DNA from: CAVSKL01 sp963728475 [NCBI: Candidatus Eiseniibacteriota bacterium]
GTDB taxonomy: Bacteria > Eisenbacteria > RBG-16-71-46 > JABDJR01
Length of the DNA: 64,000 bases
Assembly: GCA_963728475.1 (NCBI GenBank)
Contig: CAVSKL010000002.1
Location: forward strand, 248,001 to 312,000
Direction: 5' to 3'
The translations under genes were made by a program, and so were the position numbers. Shown one piece after another: positions 1-11,403 of the stretch. The notes under the pieces are model-generated. The model worked only from the letters and a program-made list of their open reading frames with translations. It had not been told where the DNA came from and ran no database searches. The stretch's first letter is position 1. Every line of letters starts with the position of its first letter.

Positions 1-142
1 CGGACACCCGGCTCTGGGTCATGCCGAGGATCTCGGTGAGCTCGCCCACCGAAAGCTCCTCGTCCTCCAGGAGGGCCAGAATCCGGAGCCGCACGGGGTC
101 GGCCAGGGCCTTGAGGCGGATGACGGCGTCGGAGTTCTTCAT
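1..142 (-). CDS. ArsR-family transcriptional regulator (partial, 3' end outside window)
   Basis: This leftward reading frame starts with ATG at 142-140 and runs off the left edge, leaving 47 codons. The visible N-terminus has the ArsR pattern LKALADPVRLRILALL followed by ELSVGELTEILGMTQSRVS, the first helices of a winged helix-turn-helix. Members are metal- or metabolite-sensing repressors, and some carry a fused C-terminal methyltransferase, which cannot be judged here. A good promoter at 197-225 and a direct repeat just downstream of the expected transcription start fit autoregulation. Family call is firm; ligand unknown. Confidence 0.8.
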   Translation of the reverse strand, partial: MKNSDAVIRLKALADPVRLRILALLEDEELSVGELTEILGMTQSRVS

Positions 143-171
143 CTAGGTCGTTCCCACCCGGGAAAATTCGG

Positions 172-185
172 TCAATCGATCAATC
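172..185. promoter_or_regulatory. Candidate ArsR operator (direct repeat)
   Basis: TCAATCGATCAATC is two TCAATC units around GA. It lies just downstream of the predicted ArsR transcription start, where a repressor site would block its own gene. Position and symmetry are seen; binding is inferred. Confidence 0.3.
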
Positions 186-196
186 CGAATGGAGCG

Positions 197-225
197 ATGA
201 TAGACTCTGCCGGCGCTGCCGGCAA
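197..225 (-). promoter_or_regulatory. Sigma70-type promoter for the ArsR gene
   Basis: On the minus strand TTGCCG (225-220) and TATCAT (202-197) are separated by exactly 17 bases. Transcription would start near 190, giving a leader of about 48 bases before the ATG at 142. Confidence 0.55.
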
Positions 226-298
226 CCGAAATCCGGCCGGGCCCGGCCGCGGGAGGTCCGGGGCGGGACCGGGGCCGCGCCCGCCGCAGGAAAACCGG

Positions 299-326
299 TT
301 ACAAATCCGGAGGATTTCGCTAGAGT
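299..326 (+). promoter_or_regulatory. Weak candidate promoter for the Kdo operon
   Basis: TTACAA and TAGAGT are separated by 16 bases. TAGAGT also occurs as the -10 of the stronger promoter at 36808. The -35 match is poor, so this is tentative. Confidence 0.25.
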
Positions 327-460
327 AACCCGGGCAACCGCTTGCGCACCCACCTCGTGCTCGGCAGCGCGGTCGCCCCAAGGAGCCGACCTTCTTTCCG
401 GCCCCGGCGGGGACGGATCGACGGCCGGGCCCCCCCGGGGAGCTTCTCCCCCCACGTGAC

Positions 461-540
461 GATTTCGACGGCTGACGATCTCGACGGCCGGCCGGCTTTA
501 CCGCCGGCCATCTCGACGGCTACCGATTTCGACGGCTGAG
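461..540. repeat. Degenerate tandem repeat, five 16-bp units
   Basis: Five consecutive 16-base units begin at 461, 477, 493, 509 and 525. Units 1, 2, 4 and 5 share GATNTCGACGGC or CATCTCGACGGC; unit 3 is diverged. The block ends about 86 bases before the kdsB start, inside its probable leader. No coding sense is apparent. Confidence 0.6.
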
Positions 541-626
541 GCATGTCCGGCGGACGCCCTGGGTCCGCCGAGCCGGTTTATGCCGGTTCCGCGGGGAACC
601 GGATCGACCAAGGGGCGGGACGACCA

Positions 627-3941
<3,315 letters not shown>

Positions 3942-3944
3942 CCG

Positions 3945-4571
3945 GTGGCCGATCGCCTGCGCGCGCTGGTCCTGGACGTGGACGGGGTCCTCACCGACGG
4001 AGGCATCGTGCTCGACGCCGGCGGGGGGGAATCCAAGCGCTTCCACGCCCGGGACGGGATCGGGGTGAAGCTCGCCCTCACCGCGGGATGGCGGGTGCTC
4101 TTGCTCACCGCGCGGCACTCTCCCGCCGCCCGCATCCGCGCCGAGGAGCTGGGGGCGGAATGGGCGATGGGGGTCGGCCGCAAGGACCGTTTCCTGGAGA
4201 GCTGGCTGGCCGAAGCGGGGATCCCCTGGGAGGAGGCCGCGTTCGTGGGCGACGACCTCCCGGATCTGGGCGTGATGCGCCGGGTGGGCTGGCCGGTGGC
4301 GGTGGCCGACGCCGCCCCCGAGGTCCGTGCGGTCGCCCGTTACGTCACCCACCTTCCCGGAGGGGCGGGCGCGGTGCGCGAGGCCTCGGAATTCCTGCTC
4401 CGGCGGGCGGGGATCCGCGAGGAGACCCTGCAGGCCTTCCTCGCCCGCGAGGACGGCTTCTCGGTGGGGGAAGCCGCCCACGGCGGAGGACCCTCCCAGG
4501 GCGGAGGGTCCGCCCCCGCCGGCGGACCCGGCCCTGGGTTGGGAGATCCGCGGCCGGAGAAGCGCCGGTGA
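3945..4571 (+). CDS. kdsC: Kdo-8-phosphate phosphatase (HAD superfamily)
   Basis: KdsC removes the phosphate from Kdo-8-P to release Kdo. The 208-residue protein has the HAD nucleophile motif LDVDGVLTDG (Asp11, Asp13), a lysine in GRKDRF, and the acidic Mg site VGDDLPDLGVM. It is longer than the usual 170-190 residues because of a glycine/proline-rich C-terminal tail from about residue 180, probably disordered. GTG start at 3945. Its stop overlaps the GTG of kdsD by three bases. Confidence 0.92.
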   Translation: MADRLRALVLDVDGVLTDGGIVLDAGGGESKRFHARDGIGVKLALTAGWRVLLLTARHSPAARIRAEELGAEWAMGVGRKDRFLESWLAEAGIPWEEAAFVGDDLPDLGVMRRVGWPVAVADAAPEVRAVARYVTHLPGGAGAVREASEFLLRRAGIREETLQAFLAREDGFSVGEAAHGGGPSQGGGSAPAGGPGPGLGDPRPEKRR

Positions 4572-5635
4572 CCGTCGATCCCCGCGGCGGCCGCCCCCCC
4601 CGTCCCCCCCGCACCGAGCTCGATCCCCTCGAGATGGGCCGCGAGGTCCTAGAGCGCGAGGCGGCGGCCCTGATCGCGGTGGCGGCGCGCCTGGGGGAAA
4701 GTTTCCGCCGCGCGGTGGAGCTGCTCGAGGCCGCCGGCGGCCGGGTGATCGTGACCGGGGTGGGCAAGAGCGGCCTCGTGGGCATGAAGATCGCCGCCAC
4801 CCTCACCTCTACCGGCACTCCCGCCTTCTTCCTGCATCCCACCGAAGCGCTTCACGGGGATCTGGGGATCGTGGAGGCGCGGGACGTGGTGCTCGCGGTC
4901 TCCAAGAGCGGCCGGAGCGCGGAGCTCCTGCACCTGGTCCCCTATTTTCAGCGGCTGGGAACCCCGGTGATCGCGCTGGTGGAGAACGCGGGGTCGCCCC
5001 TGGCCCACGACGCGGCCGCGGTGCTGGAGCTGGGGCCGGTCGAGGAGGCGTGCTCGCTCGATCTGGTCCCCACCGCCAGCACCACCGCGGCGATGGCGGT
5101 GGGGGACGCCCTGGCGGTGGCGCTCCTCCGCCGGCGCGGGCTCACCCGCGAGGACTTCGCCTACGTCCACCCCGGGGGGCTGATCGGCCGCCAGGTCGCC
5201 CGCCGGGTCCGCGAGATCATGCACGCCGGGGACGCGCTTCCGCGGGTCGACGCCGCCGCCACCCTGCGGGAGTCGCTGGGCGAGATCGTGGACAAGGGCC
5301 TCGGCATCACCACCGTCACCGGACCCGGGGGGCTCCTGGCCGGCGTCCTCACCGACGGCGATCTCAAGCGGATCCTTCTCTCGCCCGCCGGCGACGGCGC
5401 CCTCGGGCGGCCGGTGGAGGCGTTCATGAGCCGCACTCCGCGCACCGTCGACCCGGACGCGCTGGTCGCGGGCGCGGTGCGCATCATGGAGGCGCCCCTC
5501 CCCGGCCCGGTCACCAGCCTGGTGGTGGTGGAGGCGGGCCGCCCCGTGGGCATCCTCCACCTCCACGACTGCCTCCGGGCCGAAGCCGCCCGTCCCGCCC
5601 CCGGCGACCTCCCGCCCCCCGGTTTGGCACGCTGA
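4568..5635 (+). CDS. kdsD: Arabinose-5-phosphate isomerase (KpsF/GutQ family)
   Basis: KdsD converts ribulose-5-phosphate to arabinose-5-phosphate, the substrate of KdsA. From GTG at 4568 (GTGA overlap with kdsC) the protein is 355 residues. A SIS domain (about 40-180) carries GVGKSGLVGMKIAATL and HGDLG, and two CBS domains fill the C-terminus from VREIMHAGDALP onward, with GVLTDGDLKRIL in the first. The N-terminal 20 residues are proline-rich and unlike the family. Last gene of the Kdo operon; an intrinsic terminator overlaps its stop codon. Confidence 0.93.
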   Translation: MTVDPRGGRPPRPPRTELDPLEMGREVLEREAAALIAVAARLGESFRRAVELLEAAGGRVIVTGVGKSGLVGMKIAATLTSTGTPAFFLHPTEALHGDLGIVEARDVVLAVSKSGRSAELLHLVPYFQRLGTPVIALVENAGSPLAHDAAAVLELGPVEEACSLDLVPTASTTAAMAVGDALAVALLRRRGLTREDFAYVHPGGLIGRQVARRVREIMHAGDALPRVDAAATLRESLGEIVDKGLGITTVTGPGGLLAGVLTDGDLKRILLSPAGDGALGRPVEAFMSRTPRTVDPDALVAGAVRIMEAPLPGPVTSLVVVEAGRPVGILHLHDCLRAEAARPAPGDLPPPGLAR

Positions 5636-5657
5636 CTCCGGCCGTGCCAATATTTTT
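5624..5657 (+). terminator. Intrinsic terminator of the Kdo operon
   Basis: TTGGCACG (5624-5631) pairs perfectly with CGTGCCAA (5643-5650) across an 11-base loop and is followed by TATTTTT. The kdsD stop codon lies in the loop. The T-tract also forms the upstream edge of the next promoter region. Confidence 0.75.
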
Positions 5658-5672
5658 GGCACAGGGATTGCT
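5656..5672 (+). promoter_or_regulatory. Sigma54-like -24/-12 element
   Basis: TTGGCAC-N5-TTGCT has the exact GG-N10-GC spacing and both core boxes of RpoN promoters (TGGCAC and TTGCT). It lies upstream of the operon that encodes RpoN itself. The first box repeats the arm sequence of the adjacent terminator, so chance is possible. No enhancer-binding protein gene is in the window. Confidence 0.45.
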
Positions 5673-5700
5673 TGACCGCCCGGGGGACCTTTGTTAGCCT
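5672..5700 (+). promoter_or_regulatory. Sigma70-type promoter of the lpxL-lptCB-rpoN operon
   Basis: TTGACC (5672-5677) and TAGCCT (5695-5700) are separated by 17 bases, the spacing seen before several other operons in the window. It overlaps the -12 part of the sigma54-like element by one base. Confidence 0.5.
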
Positions 5701-5724
5701 CAACTCCAGACACGGGTTACCGAT

Positions 5725-6660
5725 ATGTTAGGTAAGGAGATGAGGCGTCGCATCCGGCTGGAGGCGGTCCGGGCGCTCCCCGGCGTCTTCCGGTTCTTGC
5801 CCGAGGCCGCGGGCCGGGAATTCTGCGCGGGACTCGGCGCGATCGGCCACCTATGGATCGCCCGGGATCGCCGGCTGGCCCGGGGGAACCTGTCCCGGGT
5901 CCATCCGGAATGGCCGCCGGAACGGGTGCGGCGGGAGGCCCGCCGGGTGTTCGAGGAGATCGGACGCAATGCGTACGATTTCATTCGATATCCGGCGCTA
6001 TCGGAGGAGACGCGGCGGGCCCTGGTGTCGGTGGAGGGGGAGGAGGTCCTGGAGGCGGCCCGCGGGGCGGGCCGGGGGGCGGTGCTGGTGACCGGGCACC
6101 TGGGGAGCTGGGAAGTCCTGGCCGCGGCCCTGGCCGGCCGGGGGTATCCGCTCCGGGCCCTGGCCCGGCCGCTCCGGGAACCGGCGCTCGACCGGGCGCT
6201 CACCGAGCACCGGCGCCGGATGGGGGTGGAGACGATTTCCAGTGAGGCGCTTCCCCTGCGCCCCCTCCGGCATCTCCGCCGGGGCGGGTTCCTGGGGATC
6301 CTGGCCGATCAGAGAGTGCGGCGGGAAGGAGTCACGGTGAAGTTCCTGGGGCAGCGGACGATCATGACCGGGGCGCCGGCACGGCTGGCGGTGGCCTCGG
6401 GGGCGCCGCTCATCCCCCTGGGGATCCGCCGGCTCCCCGATCACCGCCACCGGATCACCGTGCTGGGCGCCATCGACCCCGGCTCCGATCCCGCCCGGGT
6501 CCCGGAGCTTACCCAGCAGGTGGCCGGCGCCCTGGGAAGCCTCATCGGCCGGTGTCCCGAGCAGTGGATGTGGATCCATCCCCGGTGGGAGCCCCGCCGG
6601 ACCCCCGCCTCCGGCGCCGCCGGCCGGGCCGAAGGAGATCCCGCGTGCGCCGCGCCCTGA
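5725..6660 (+). CDS. Lipid A biosynthesis acyltransferase (LpxL/HtrB-like)
   Basis: Members of this lysophospholipid acyltransferase family add secondary acyl chains to Kdo-lipid A at the inner membrane. The 311-residue protein has the HX4E catalytic motif GHLGSWE (His125, Glu130), followed by ILADQRVRREG and the C-terminal PEQWMWIHPRW, all diagnostic. The ATG at 5725 is weakly supported; another ATG at 5740 sits directly against an AAGGAG. First gene of the long operon and overlapped by lptC. Which acyl position it modifies cannot be told. Confidence 0.9.
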   Translation: MLGKEMRRRIRLEAVRALPGVFRFLPEAAGREFCAGLGAIGHLWIARDRRLARGNLSRVHPEWPPERVRREARRVFEEIGRNAYDFIRYPALSEETRRALVSVEGEEVLEAARGAGRGAVLVTGHLGSWEVLAAALAGRGYPLRALARPLREPALDRALTEHRRRMGVETISSEALPLRPLRHLRRGGFLGILADQRVRREGVTVKFLGQRTIMTGAPARLAVASGAPLIPLGIRRLPDHRHRITVLGAIDPGSDPARVPELTQQVAGALGSLIGRCPEQWMWIHPRWEPRRTPASGAAGRAEGDPACAAP

Positions 6661-7193
6661 TCGCCCTCCTCGCGCTGGGGTTGTGCGCCGCCGGCTGCTG
6701 GAGCGACGAGGACAACGGCTCCGCTCCCGGCAACACCGGGGCGGAACGGGAGATTCGGGGCTTCCAGCTCACCGAGACCCATGACGGGCGCCGTTCCTGG
6801 GAGCTTCACGCCGTCACCGCGTGGCGGCTGCCCGGCCGCACCGAGACCAGCCTGGACCAGGTGGCGGTGGACTTCTTCGACGATGCCGGCGGCAAGACCT
6901 CGCACCTCACCGCCGACAAGGGGACGGTGGACGAGAACACCGGCGACATGACCGCCACCGGCCGGGTGACCCTGGTCTCCACCTCCGGCGACACCCTCTA
7001 CACCCCCGAGCTGCACTACGGCAAGGGCGAGGACCGGGTGGCCGGCGACGGCTTCGTGCGCATCGCCAAACCCGACCGGGTGCTCACCGGCACCGGCTTC
7101 ACCGCCAAGCCGGATCTCTCCAGTTACGAGGTTCAACACGATGTCCATATCACCCTCCTCGACCGGGAAGGCCGGGTTGAGAACGGCCCCTGA
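6645..7193 (+). CDS. lptC: LptC-like LPS export protein (probable lipoprotein)
   Basis: LptC links the LptBFG transporter to the periplasmic LPS bridge. From GTG at 6645, which has a strong GAAGGAG, the protein is 182 residues. A short hydrophobic segment ends in AAGC (Cys18), so a lipid anchor is likely instead of the plain membrane helix of E. coli LptC. The body shows LptC/OstA-like beta repeats: [20 protein letters not shown], then [20 protein letters not shown]. It overlaps lpxL by 16 bases, and lptB follows. No lptA lies between lptC and lptB. Confidence 0.8.
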   Translation: MRRALIALLALGLCAAGCWSDEDNGSAPGNTGAEREIRGFQLTETHDGRRSWELHAVTAWRLPGRTETSLDQVAVDFFDDAGGKTSHLTADKGTVDENTGDMTATGRVTLVSTSGDTLYTPELHYGKGEDRVAGDGFVRIAKPDRVLTGTGFTAKPDLSSYEVQHDVHITLLDREGRVENGP

Positions 7194-7926
7194 CGCGGCC
7201 CCCGCGCCGCGTCTCGCCGCCCGGGGATTGGTGCGGCGGTACGGGAAGGTGCGGGTGGTGAACGACGTCTCGCTGGCGGTGGAACCGGGCGAGGTGGTCG
7301 GGTTGCTCGGTCCCAATGGGGCGGGCAAGACCACCACCTTCTACATGATCGTGGGCTTCATCAAGGCCGACGAGGGGACGATCCGCCTGGGCGAGCGCGA
7401 CATCACCCGGCTTCCCATGTACCGGCGGGCCCGGCTGGGAATCGGCTACCTCCCCCAGGAGGCCTCGGTCTTCCGCAAGCTCTCGGTCCGGCAGAACATC
7501 CTCGCCATCCTCGAGACCCTGGACCTCGGCCGGAAGGAACGGGAAGCGCGGCTGGAGGAACTCCTGGCCGAGCTGGACATCACCAAGCTCGCCGACCGCA
7601 AGGGCTATCAGCTCTCGGGAGGGGAGCGCCGGCGGGTGGAGATCACCCGGGCCCTGGTCACCGAGCCGCGCTTCCTGCTCCTGGACGAGCCGTTCGTGGG
7701 GATCGATCCGATCGCGGTGGGCGAGATCCAGGAGATCATCGAGCGGCTCAAGCAGCGGGGCCTGGGGATCCTGATCACCGACCACAGCGTGCGCGAGACC
7801 TTGCGCACCACCGACCGCGCCTACATTCTCTACGAGGGCAAGATCCTGATGTCGGGGACCTCGGACGAACTCGCCCGGGATCCCATGGCCCGCCGGATCT
7901 ACCTCGGTGAACAGTTCGTACTCTAG
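7141..7926 (+). CDS. lptB: LPS export ABC transporter ATP-binding protein
   Basis: LptB powers extraction of LPS from the inner membrane with LptFG (not in this window). Walker A is GPNGAGKTT, the signature [11 protein letters not shown] and Walker [23 protein letters not shown] and the C-terminal IYLGEQF are typical of LptB. The ATG at 7141 overlaps lptC by 53 bases; a TTG at 7177 with GGGAAGG just upstream would give 249 residues, closer to the usual 241, and may be the real start. rpoN follows 18 bases later, the classical lptB-rpoN order. Confidence 0.93.
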   Translation: MSISPSSTGKAGLRTAPDAAPAPRLAARGLVRRYGKVRVVNDVSLAVEPGEVVGLLGPNGAGKTTTFYMIVGFIKADEGTIRLGERDITRLPMYRRARLGIGYLPQEASVFRKLSVRQNILAILETLDLGRKEREARLEELLAELDITKLADRKGYQLSGGERRRVEITRALVTEPRFLLLDEPFVGIDPIAVGEIQEIIERLKQRGLGILITDHSVRETLRTTDRAYILYEGKILMSGTSDELARDPMARRIYLGEQFVL

Positions 7927-7944
7927 AAGGGTCGTGACCGCGCC

Positions 7945-9357
7945 ATGGAAATGAAGCACCAGCTGCGCCAGACGCAGAAACAGACCCTGATCATGACCCA
8001 GAGGCTTCGGCAGGCGTTGAAGCTGCTGACCCTGCCGACCCTGGAGCTGCGCGAGGAGCTCAAGACCGAACTCCAGACCAACCCCCTGCTCGAGGAAGTG
8101 GACGAGATCACCGAGACCCCGGACGTCTCCCTGGACGGCACCGGCGAGTCCACGGAGTCCCCGGAAGAGGACGGGGCCGGCGACGACGAGGTGGACTGGG
8201 AGAGCTATCTCCAGGACGCCAGCGACGTGGGCACCGTCCCCACCCCCGAGCGCAACGACGAACAGTACGAGCGGGTCAACGTCTCCGCGGTCACCCTGGA
8301 GGAGGCGCTCAAGCAGCAGCTGTTGCTCCGCAAGATGGGCCCCGAGGACGAGGCGGTGATGGACTTCATCCTGGGCTCGGTCGACGAGCGGGGTTTTCTG
8401 ACCCTCACCGACCGGGAAATCGTGGACCACACCGGAACCGAGCCCGAGCGGGTGGAGCGGCTGGTGGGGCTCCTCCAGGATTGCGAGCCCGCGGGGGTGG
8501 GGGCGCGCGACCTCCGCGAGTCGCTCCTCATCCAGCTCCGCCATCGCGACCAGGACCACGGCCTCGCCGCCGCCATCCTGGCCGACCACTGGGAGGCGCT
8601 CAAGAACCGGCGGCTTACCGACATCGCCCGCGCGCTCAAGGTCCCGGTTCGCGAGGTGCAGGAGGCCCTGGACTCCATCGCCACCCTCAACCCCAATCCG
8701 GGAGCGGAGCTGGCCGGGGACGAGGCGCGCTACATCTATCCCGACCTGGTGGTGGAGCGGGTGGGCGAGGACTACGTGGTCTTCCTCAACGACCGCAACG
8801 TCCCCCGCCTCCGCATCAACCGCGCCTACGAGAAGGTGCTGATGAACCAGTCGGGCGGGGACAACCGCACCCGGGACTTCGTGAAGGGAAAGCTCAAGTC
8901 CGCGCGCTGGATCGTCCAGACCATCGAGCAGCGCCGCCGGACCATGGTCAAGGTGATGCAGAAGATCGTGGAGAAGCAGCGCGCCTTCTTCGACCACGGC
9001 GTGCTGCAGCTGAGGCCGCTCACCCTGCAGGACGTGGCCCGTGAGATCGACATGCACGAGTCCACGGTGAGCCGGGTGACCAGCCAGAAGTACGTGCAGA
9101 CCCCGCGGGGGGTGTTCGAACTGAAGTTCTTCTTCTCGAGCGGGCTCGGCACCTCGGACGGGGAGGACATCTCCTCCAAGGCAGCCCGGGCGAAGATCAC
9201 CCGCCTGATCGAGGACGAGAACAAGAGCCGCCCCCTCTCCGACCAGAAGATCGCCGACACCCTGAAGGCGGAGGGGGTGGACATCGCCCGGCGCACCGTG
9301 GCCAAGTACCGCGAGCAGCTCGGGATACCCAGCGCGCGGATGCGGAAACGACACTGA
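7945..9357 (+). CDS. rpoN: RNA polymerase sigma-54 factor
   Basis: RpoN directs polymerase to -24/-12 promoters and needs an enhancer-binding ATPase. The 470-residue protein has the glutamine/leucine-rich region I (QTQKQTLIMTQRLRQALKLL), an acidic region II (about 50-100), the core-binding domain, a helix-turn-helix (STVSRVTSQKYVQTPRG) and the RpoN box ARRTVAKYRE at about 448-457. It lies between lptB and hpf as in many proteobacteria. A sigma54-like element precedes the operon, so autoregulation is conceivable. Confidence 0.97.
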   Translation: MEMKHQLRQTQKQTLIMTQRLRQALKLLTLPTLELREELKTELQTNPLLEEVDEITETPDVSLDGTGESTESPEEDGAGDDEVDWESYLQDASDVGTVPTPERNDEQYERVNVSAVTLEEALKQQLLLRKMGPEDEAVMDFILGSVDERGFLTLTDREIVDHTGTEPERVERLVGLLQDCEPAGVGARDLRESLLIQLRHRDQDHGLAAAILADHWEALKNRRLTDIARALKVPVREVQEALDSIATLNPNPGAELAGDEARYIYPDLVVERVGEDYVVFLNDRNVPRLRINRAYEKVLMNQSGGDNRTRDFVKGKLKSARWIVQTIEQRRRTMVKVMQKIVEKQRAFFDHGVLQLRPLTLQDVAREIDMHESTVSRVTSQKYVQTPRGVFELKFFFSSGLGTSDGEDISSKAARAKITRLIEDENKSRPLSDQKIADTLKAEGVDIARRTVAKYREQLGIPSARMRKRH

Positions 9358-9421
9358 GCCGGCGCCGGCGGGACGGGAGGAGGGCCTTCCCGACCCGATG
9401 TGTGAACAAGGGAGGATCGGA

Positions 9422-9994
9422 ATGAAGACCGAGATCACCACGCGCCACTTCGAACTGTCCGACAGCCTCAAGGAGCGGGCCGAGGAACGCCTCGGCCGGC
9501 TCCAGCGCTACTTCGACCGGATCCTGGACGCCCGCATCGTGCTCAGCTTCGACAAGAACCGGTACAGCGCCGAGGCCGCGATCACCGCCAACGGCACCCC
9601 TCTGATCAGCCACGCGGTGGGCGACAGCGACAAGACGGCGCTGGAGCAGGTCCTGGACAAGCTGGAGACCCAGGTCCGCCGGCACAAGGACCGGCTCACC
9701 CGGCAGAAGCGGCGCGCCGGGACGGGGGAGGCGATGGCCGAGGCCGAAGCCCCGGAGGAGCCGCCGACGCCCGCCGAGGAGGCGGAGGCGTCGCTGGCCG
9801 ACGAGTACGACGGACTGGTGAGCGAGGACCCCGGCGAGTTCTCGGTGGAGATGAGCGTGGCCGAGGCCGCGGCCCAGCTCCGCGCTTCCCGCCGGGAGGC
9901 CCTCGGCTTCACCAACTCCCTCACCTCCCGCCCCACCCTGGTGTTCAAGCGCCGGGACGGAAACGTGGGAGTGGTGGACATCCATCTCGAATAG
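9422..9994 (+). CDS. hpf: Ribosome hibernation-promoting factor, long form
   Basis: Long HPF binds 70S ribosomes and joins them into inactive 100S dimers in stationary phase. The ATG at 9422, preceded by GGGAGGATCGG, gives 190 residues. The N-terminal S30AE domain (1-95) begins MKTEITTRHFELSDSLKERA; an acidic linker leads to a C-terminal dimerisation domain ending VGVVDIHLE. An in-frame ATG at 9398 would add eight residues but lacks the ribosome-binding site. The rpoN-hpf-hprK order matches many bacteria that use a regulatory PTS. Confidence 0.93.
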   Translation: MKTEITTRHFELSDSLKERAEERLGRLQRYFDRILDARIVLSFDKNRYSAEAAITANGTPLISHAVGDSDKTALEQVLDKLETQVRRHKDRLTRQKRRAGTGEAMAEAEAPEEPPTPAEEAEASLADEYDGLVSEDPGEFSVEMSVAEAAAQLRASRREALGFTNSLTSRPTLVFKRRDGNVGVVDIHLE

Positions 9995-10033
9995 CCGGAC
10001 CGTCGAGAGTCCGGGGAGCCCAAGACCCCATCC

Positions 10034-11002
10034 ATGAACCAGATCACCGTCTCCCGCCTCTACGAGGATCGCAAGGACGCCTTCGAACTCGAGGTGCTGA
10101 CCTCGGAGGTGGAGTCGCGCGTGCCCATCACGGTGAGCGACATCAACCGCCCGGGGCTGGCCATGGCCGGTTACACCGAGAACTTCCTCAGCGAGCGGAT
10201 CCAGGTGGTGGGGGAGACGGAGATCGGGCTCTTGGCCTCGTTCACCGATCGCGAGTGCGAGGTGGCCATGGACCGCCTCTTCCAGTTCCCGGTGCCCCTG
10301 GTGGTGGTGACCAAGGACCTCGACGTCCATCCCTCCTTCCTGAAGCGGGCGGAGGAGCGGGGAATCCCGGTGCTGGGCACTCCCATGTCCACCACCCCGT
10401 TCATCCACGAACTCACCGCCTACCTCGACGACATCTTCGCCCCCACCGCCACCACCCACGGCTCCCTGGTGGACGTGTACGGGGTGGGGCTCCTGTTCAC
10501 CGGCCGGAGCGGGATCGGCAAGTCCGAGTGCGCGCTGGACCTGGTGGAGCGGGGGCACCGGCTGGTCGCCGACGACGTGGTCACCATCAAGCGCCGGCAC
10601 GAGAACGTGCTCATCGGCTCCGCCAACAAGGTGCTCGGCCATCACCTGGAGATCCGGGGGGTGGGGATCATCGACCTGCAGAAGGTGTTCGGCATCCGCG
10701 CCATCCGCTTCCAGAAGCGGATCGAGGTCGAGGTGCATCTGCAGGACTGGGAGGACGGGATGGACTACGAGCGCACCGGCCTCGAGGATCATCTCACCAC
10801 GCTCCTGGGGGTGCAGATCCCGCTGGTCACCGTGCCCATCTATCCGGGAAAGAACATCACGGTGATCGCGGAGGTGATCGCGCTCAACTACCTGGTCAAG
10901 TCCTACGGCTTCGACGCCGCCCAGGAGTTCGACAAGAAGCTGAGCGAGATCATGCTCCAGAACTCGCGGCTCAAGATGCTGGCCCGGGACGACCTGGAGT
11001 GA
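10034..11002 (+). CDS. hprK: HPr kinase/phosphorylase
   Basis: HprK phosphorylates and dephosphorylates the regulatory serine of HPr in response to metabolites. The 322-residue protein has an N-terminal domain (1-130), the conserved His142 in THGSLVDVYG, a P-loop GRSGIGKS (157-164), the aspartates of LVADDVV, and the signature EIRGVGIIDLQKVFG. Its target is almost surely the HPr at 15571, which has Ser46. The stop overlaps the GTG of the EIIA gene, so it is coupled to the PTS genes. Confidence 0.96.
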   Translation: MNQITVSRLYEDRKDAFELEVLTSEVESRVPITVSDINRPGLAMAGYTENFLSERIQVVGETEIGLLASFTDRECEVAMDRLFQFPVPLVVVTKDLDVHPSFLKRAEERGIPVLGTPMSTTPFIHELTAYLDDIFAPTATTHGSLVDVYGVGLLFTGRSGIGKSECALDLVERGHRLVADDVVTIKRRHENVLIGSANKVLGHHLEIRGVGIIDLQKVFGIRAIRFQKRIEVEVHLQDWEDGMDYERTGLEDHLTTLLGVQIPLVTVPIYPGKNITVIAEVIALNYLVKSYGFDAAQEFDKKLSEIMLQNSRLKMLARDDLE

Positions 11003-11403
11003 GCGGGAAGCCCTATCCGGTGCTGCTGGTGGCCCATCGCGGTTTCGCCGAGGGGCTGTTGTCCGCGGCGGAGGCGGTGCTGGGCCGCGCCCCCGAGACC
11101 GACCATCTCTCCAACGACGGGCTCGGCCCCGCCGAACTCGACGCCCGGATCGGGGAGTGGCTCGCCGCCCACCCCGGCCCCGCCCTCATCCTCGCCGACC
11201 TTGGCTTCGGATCCTGCTGCCAGGCCGCCCGCCGGGTGAGCCGGGGCCGCGACGACGTGGGGGTGATCGCGGGGGTGAACCTGCCGGTGCTCCTGGCCGC
11301 GTTCCGCTCGCGGGAGCACGAGGACTTTTCCCGGTTCATGCGGCACCTGGCCGAGCGGGGGAGGGGGAGCCTGGAGGTCTACCTCGGGGGCGTCCCCGCG
11401 TGA
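10999..11403 (+). CDS. PTS EIIA component, mannose family
   Basis: EIIA-Man accepts phosphate from HPr and passes it to EIIB. The 134-residue protein starts with GTG in a GTGA overlap with hprK. The phosphorylated histidine is His13 in LLVAHRGFAEGLLSAAE, and DLGFGSCCQAA and GVNLPVLLAAF match the domain. Immediately followed by EIIB with another four-base overlap. Confidence 0.9.
   Translation: MSGKPYPVLLVAHRGFAEGLLSAAEAVLGRAPETDHLSNDGLGPAELDARIGEWLAAHPGPALILADLGFGSCCQAARRVSRGRDDVGVIAGVNLPVLLAAFRSREHEDFSRFMRHLAERGRGSLEVYLGGVPA

Larger units (their letters stand above)
143..626. other. Intergenic region between ArsR gene and kdsB
   Basis: No credible gene. It holds the ArsR promoter and candidate operator, a weak rightward promoter (299-326) and the 16-bp repeat block (461-540). 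An in-frame ATG at 543 would lengthen KdsB by 28 residues, but that extension is unlike KdsB N-termini. Confidence 0.6.

Noticed and set aside
543-626. ATG-initiated N-terminal extension of KdsB
   Set aside because: The 28 added residues do not resemble KdsB, which normally begins at the nucleotide-binding strand. The GTG at 627 fits.
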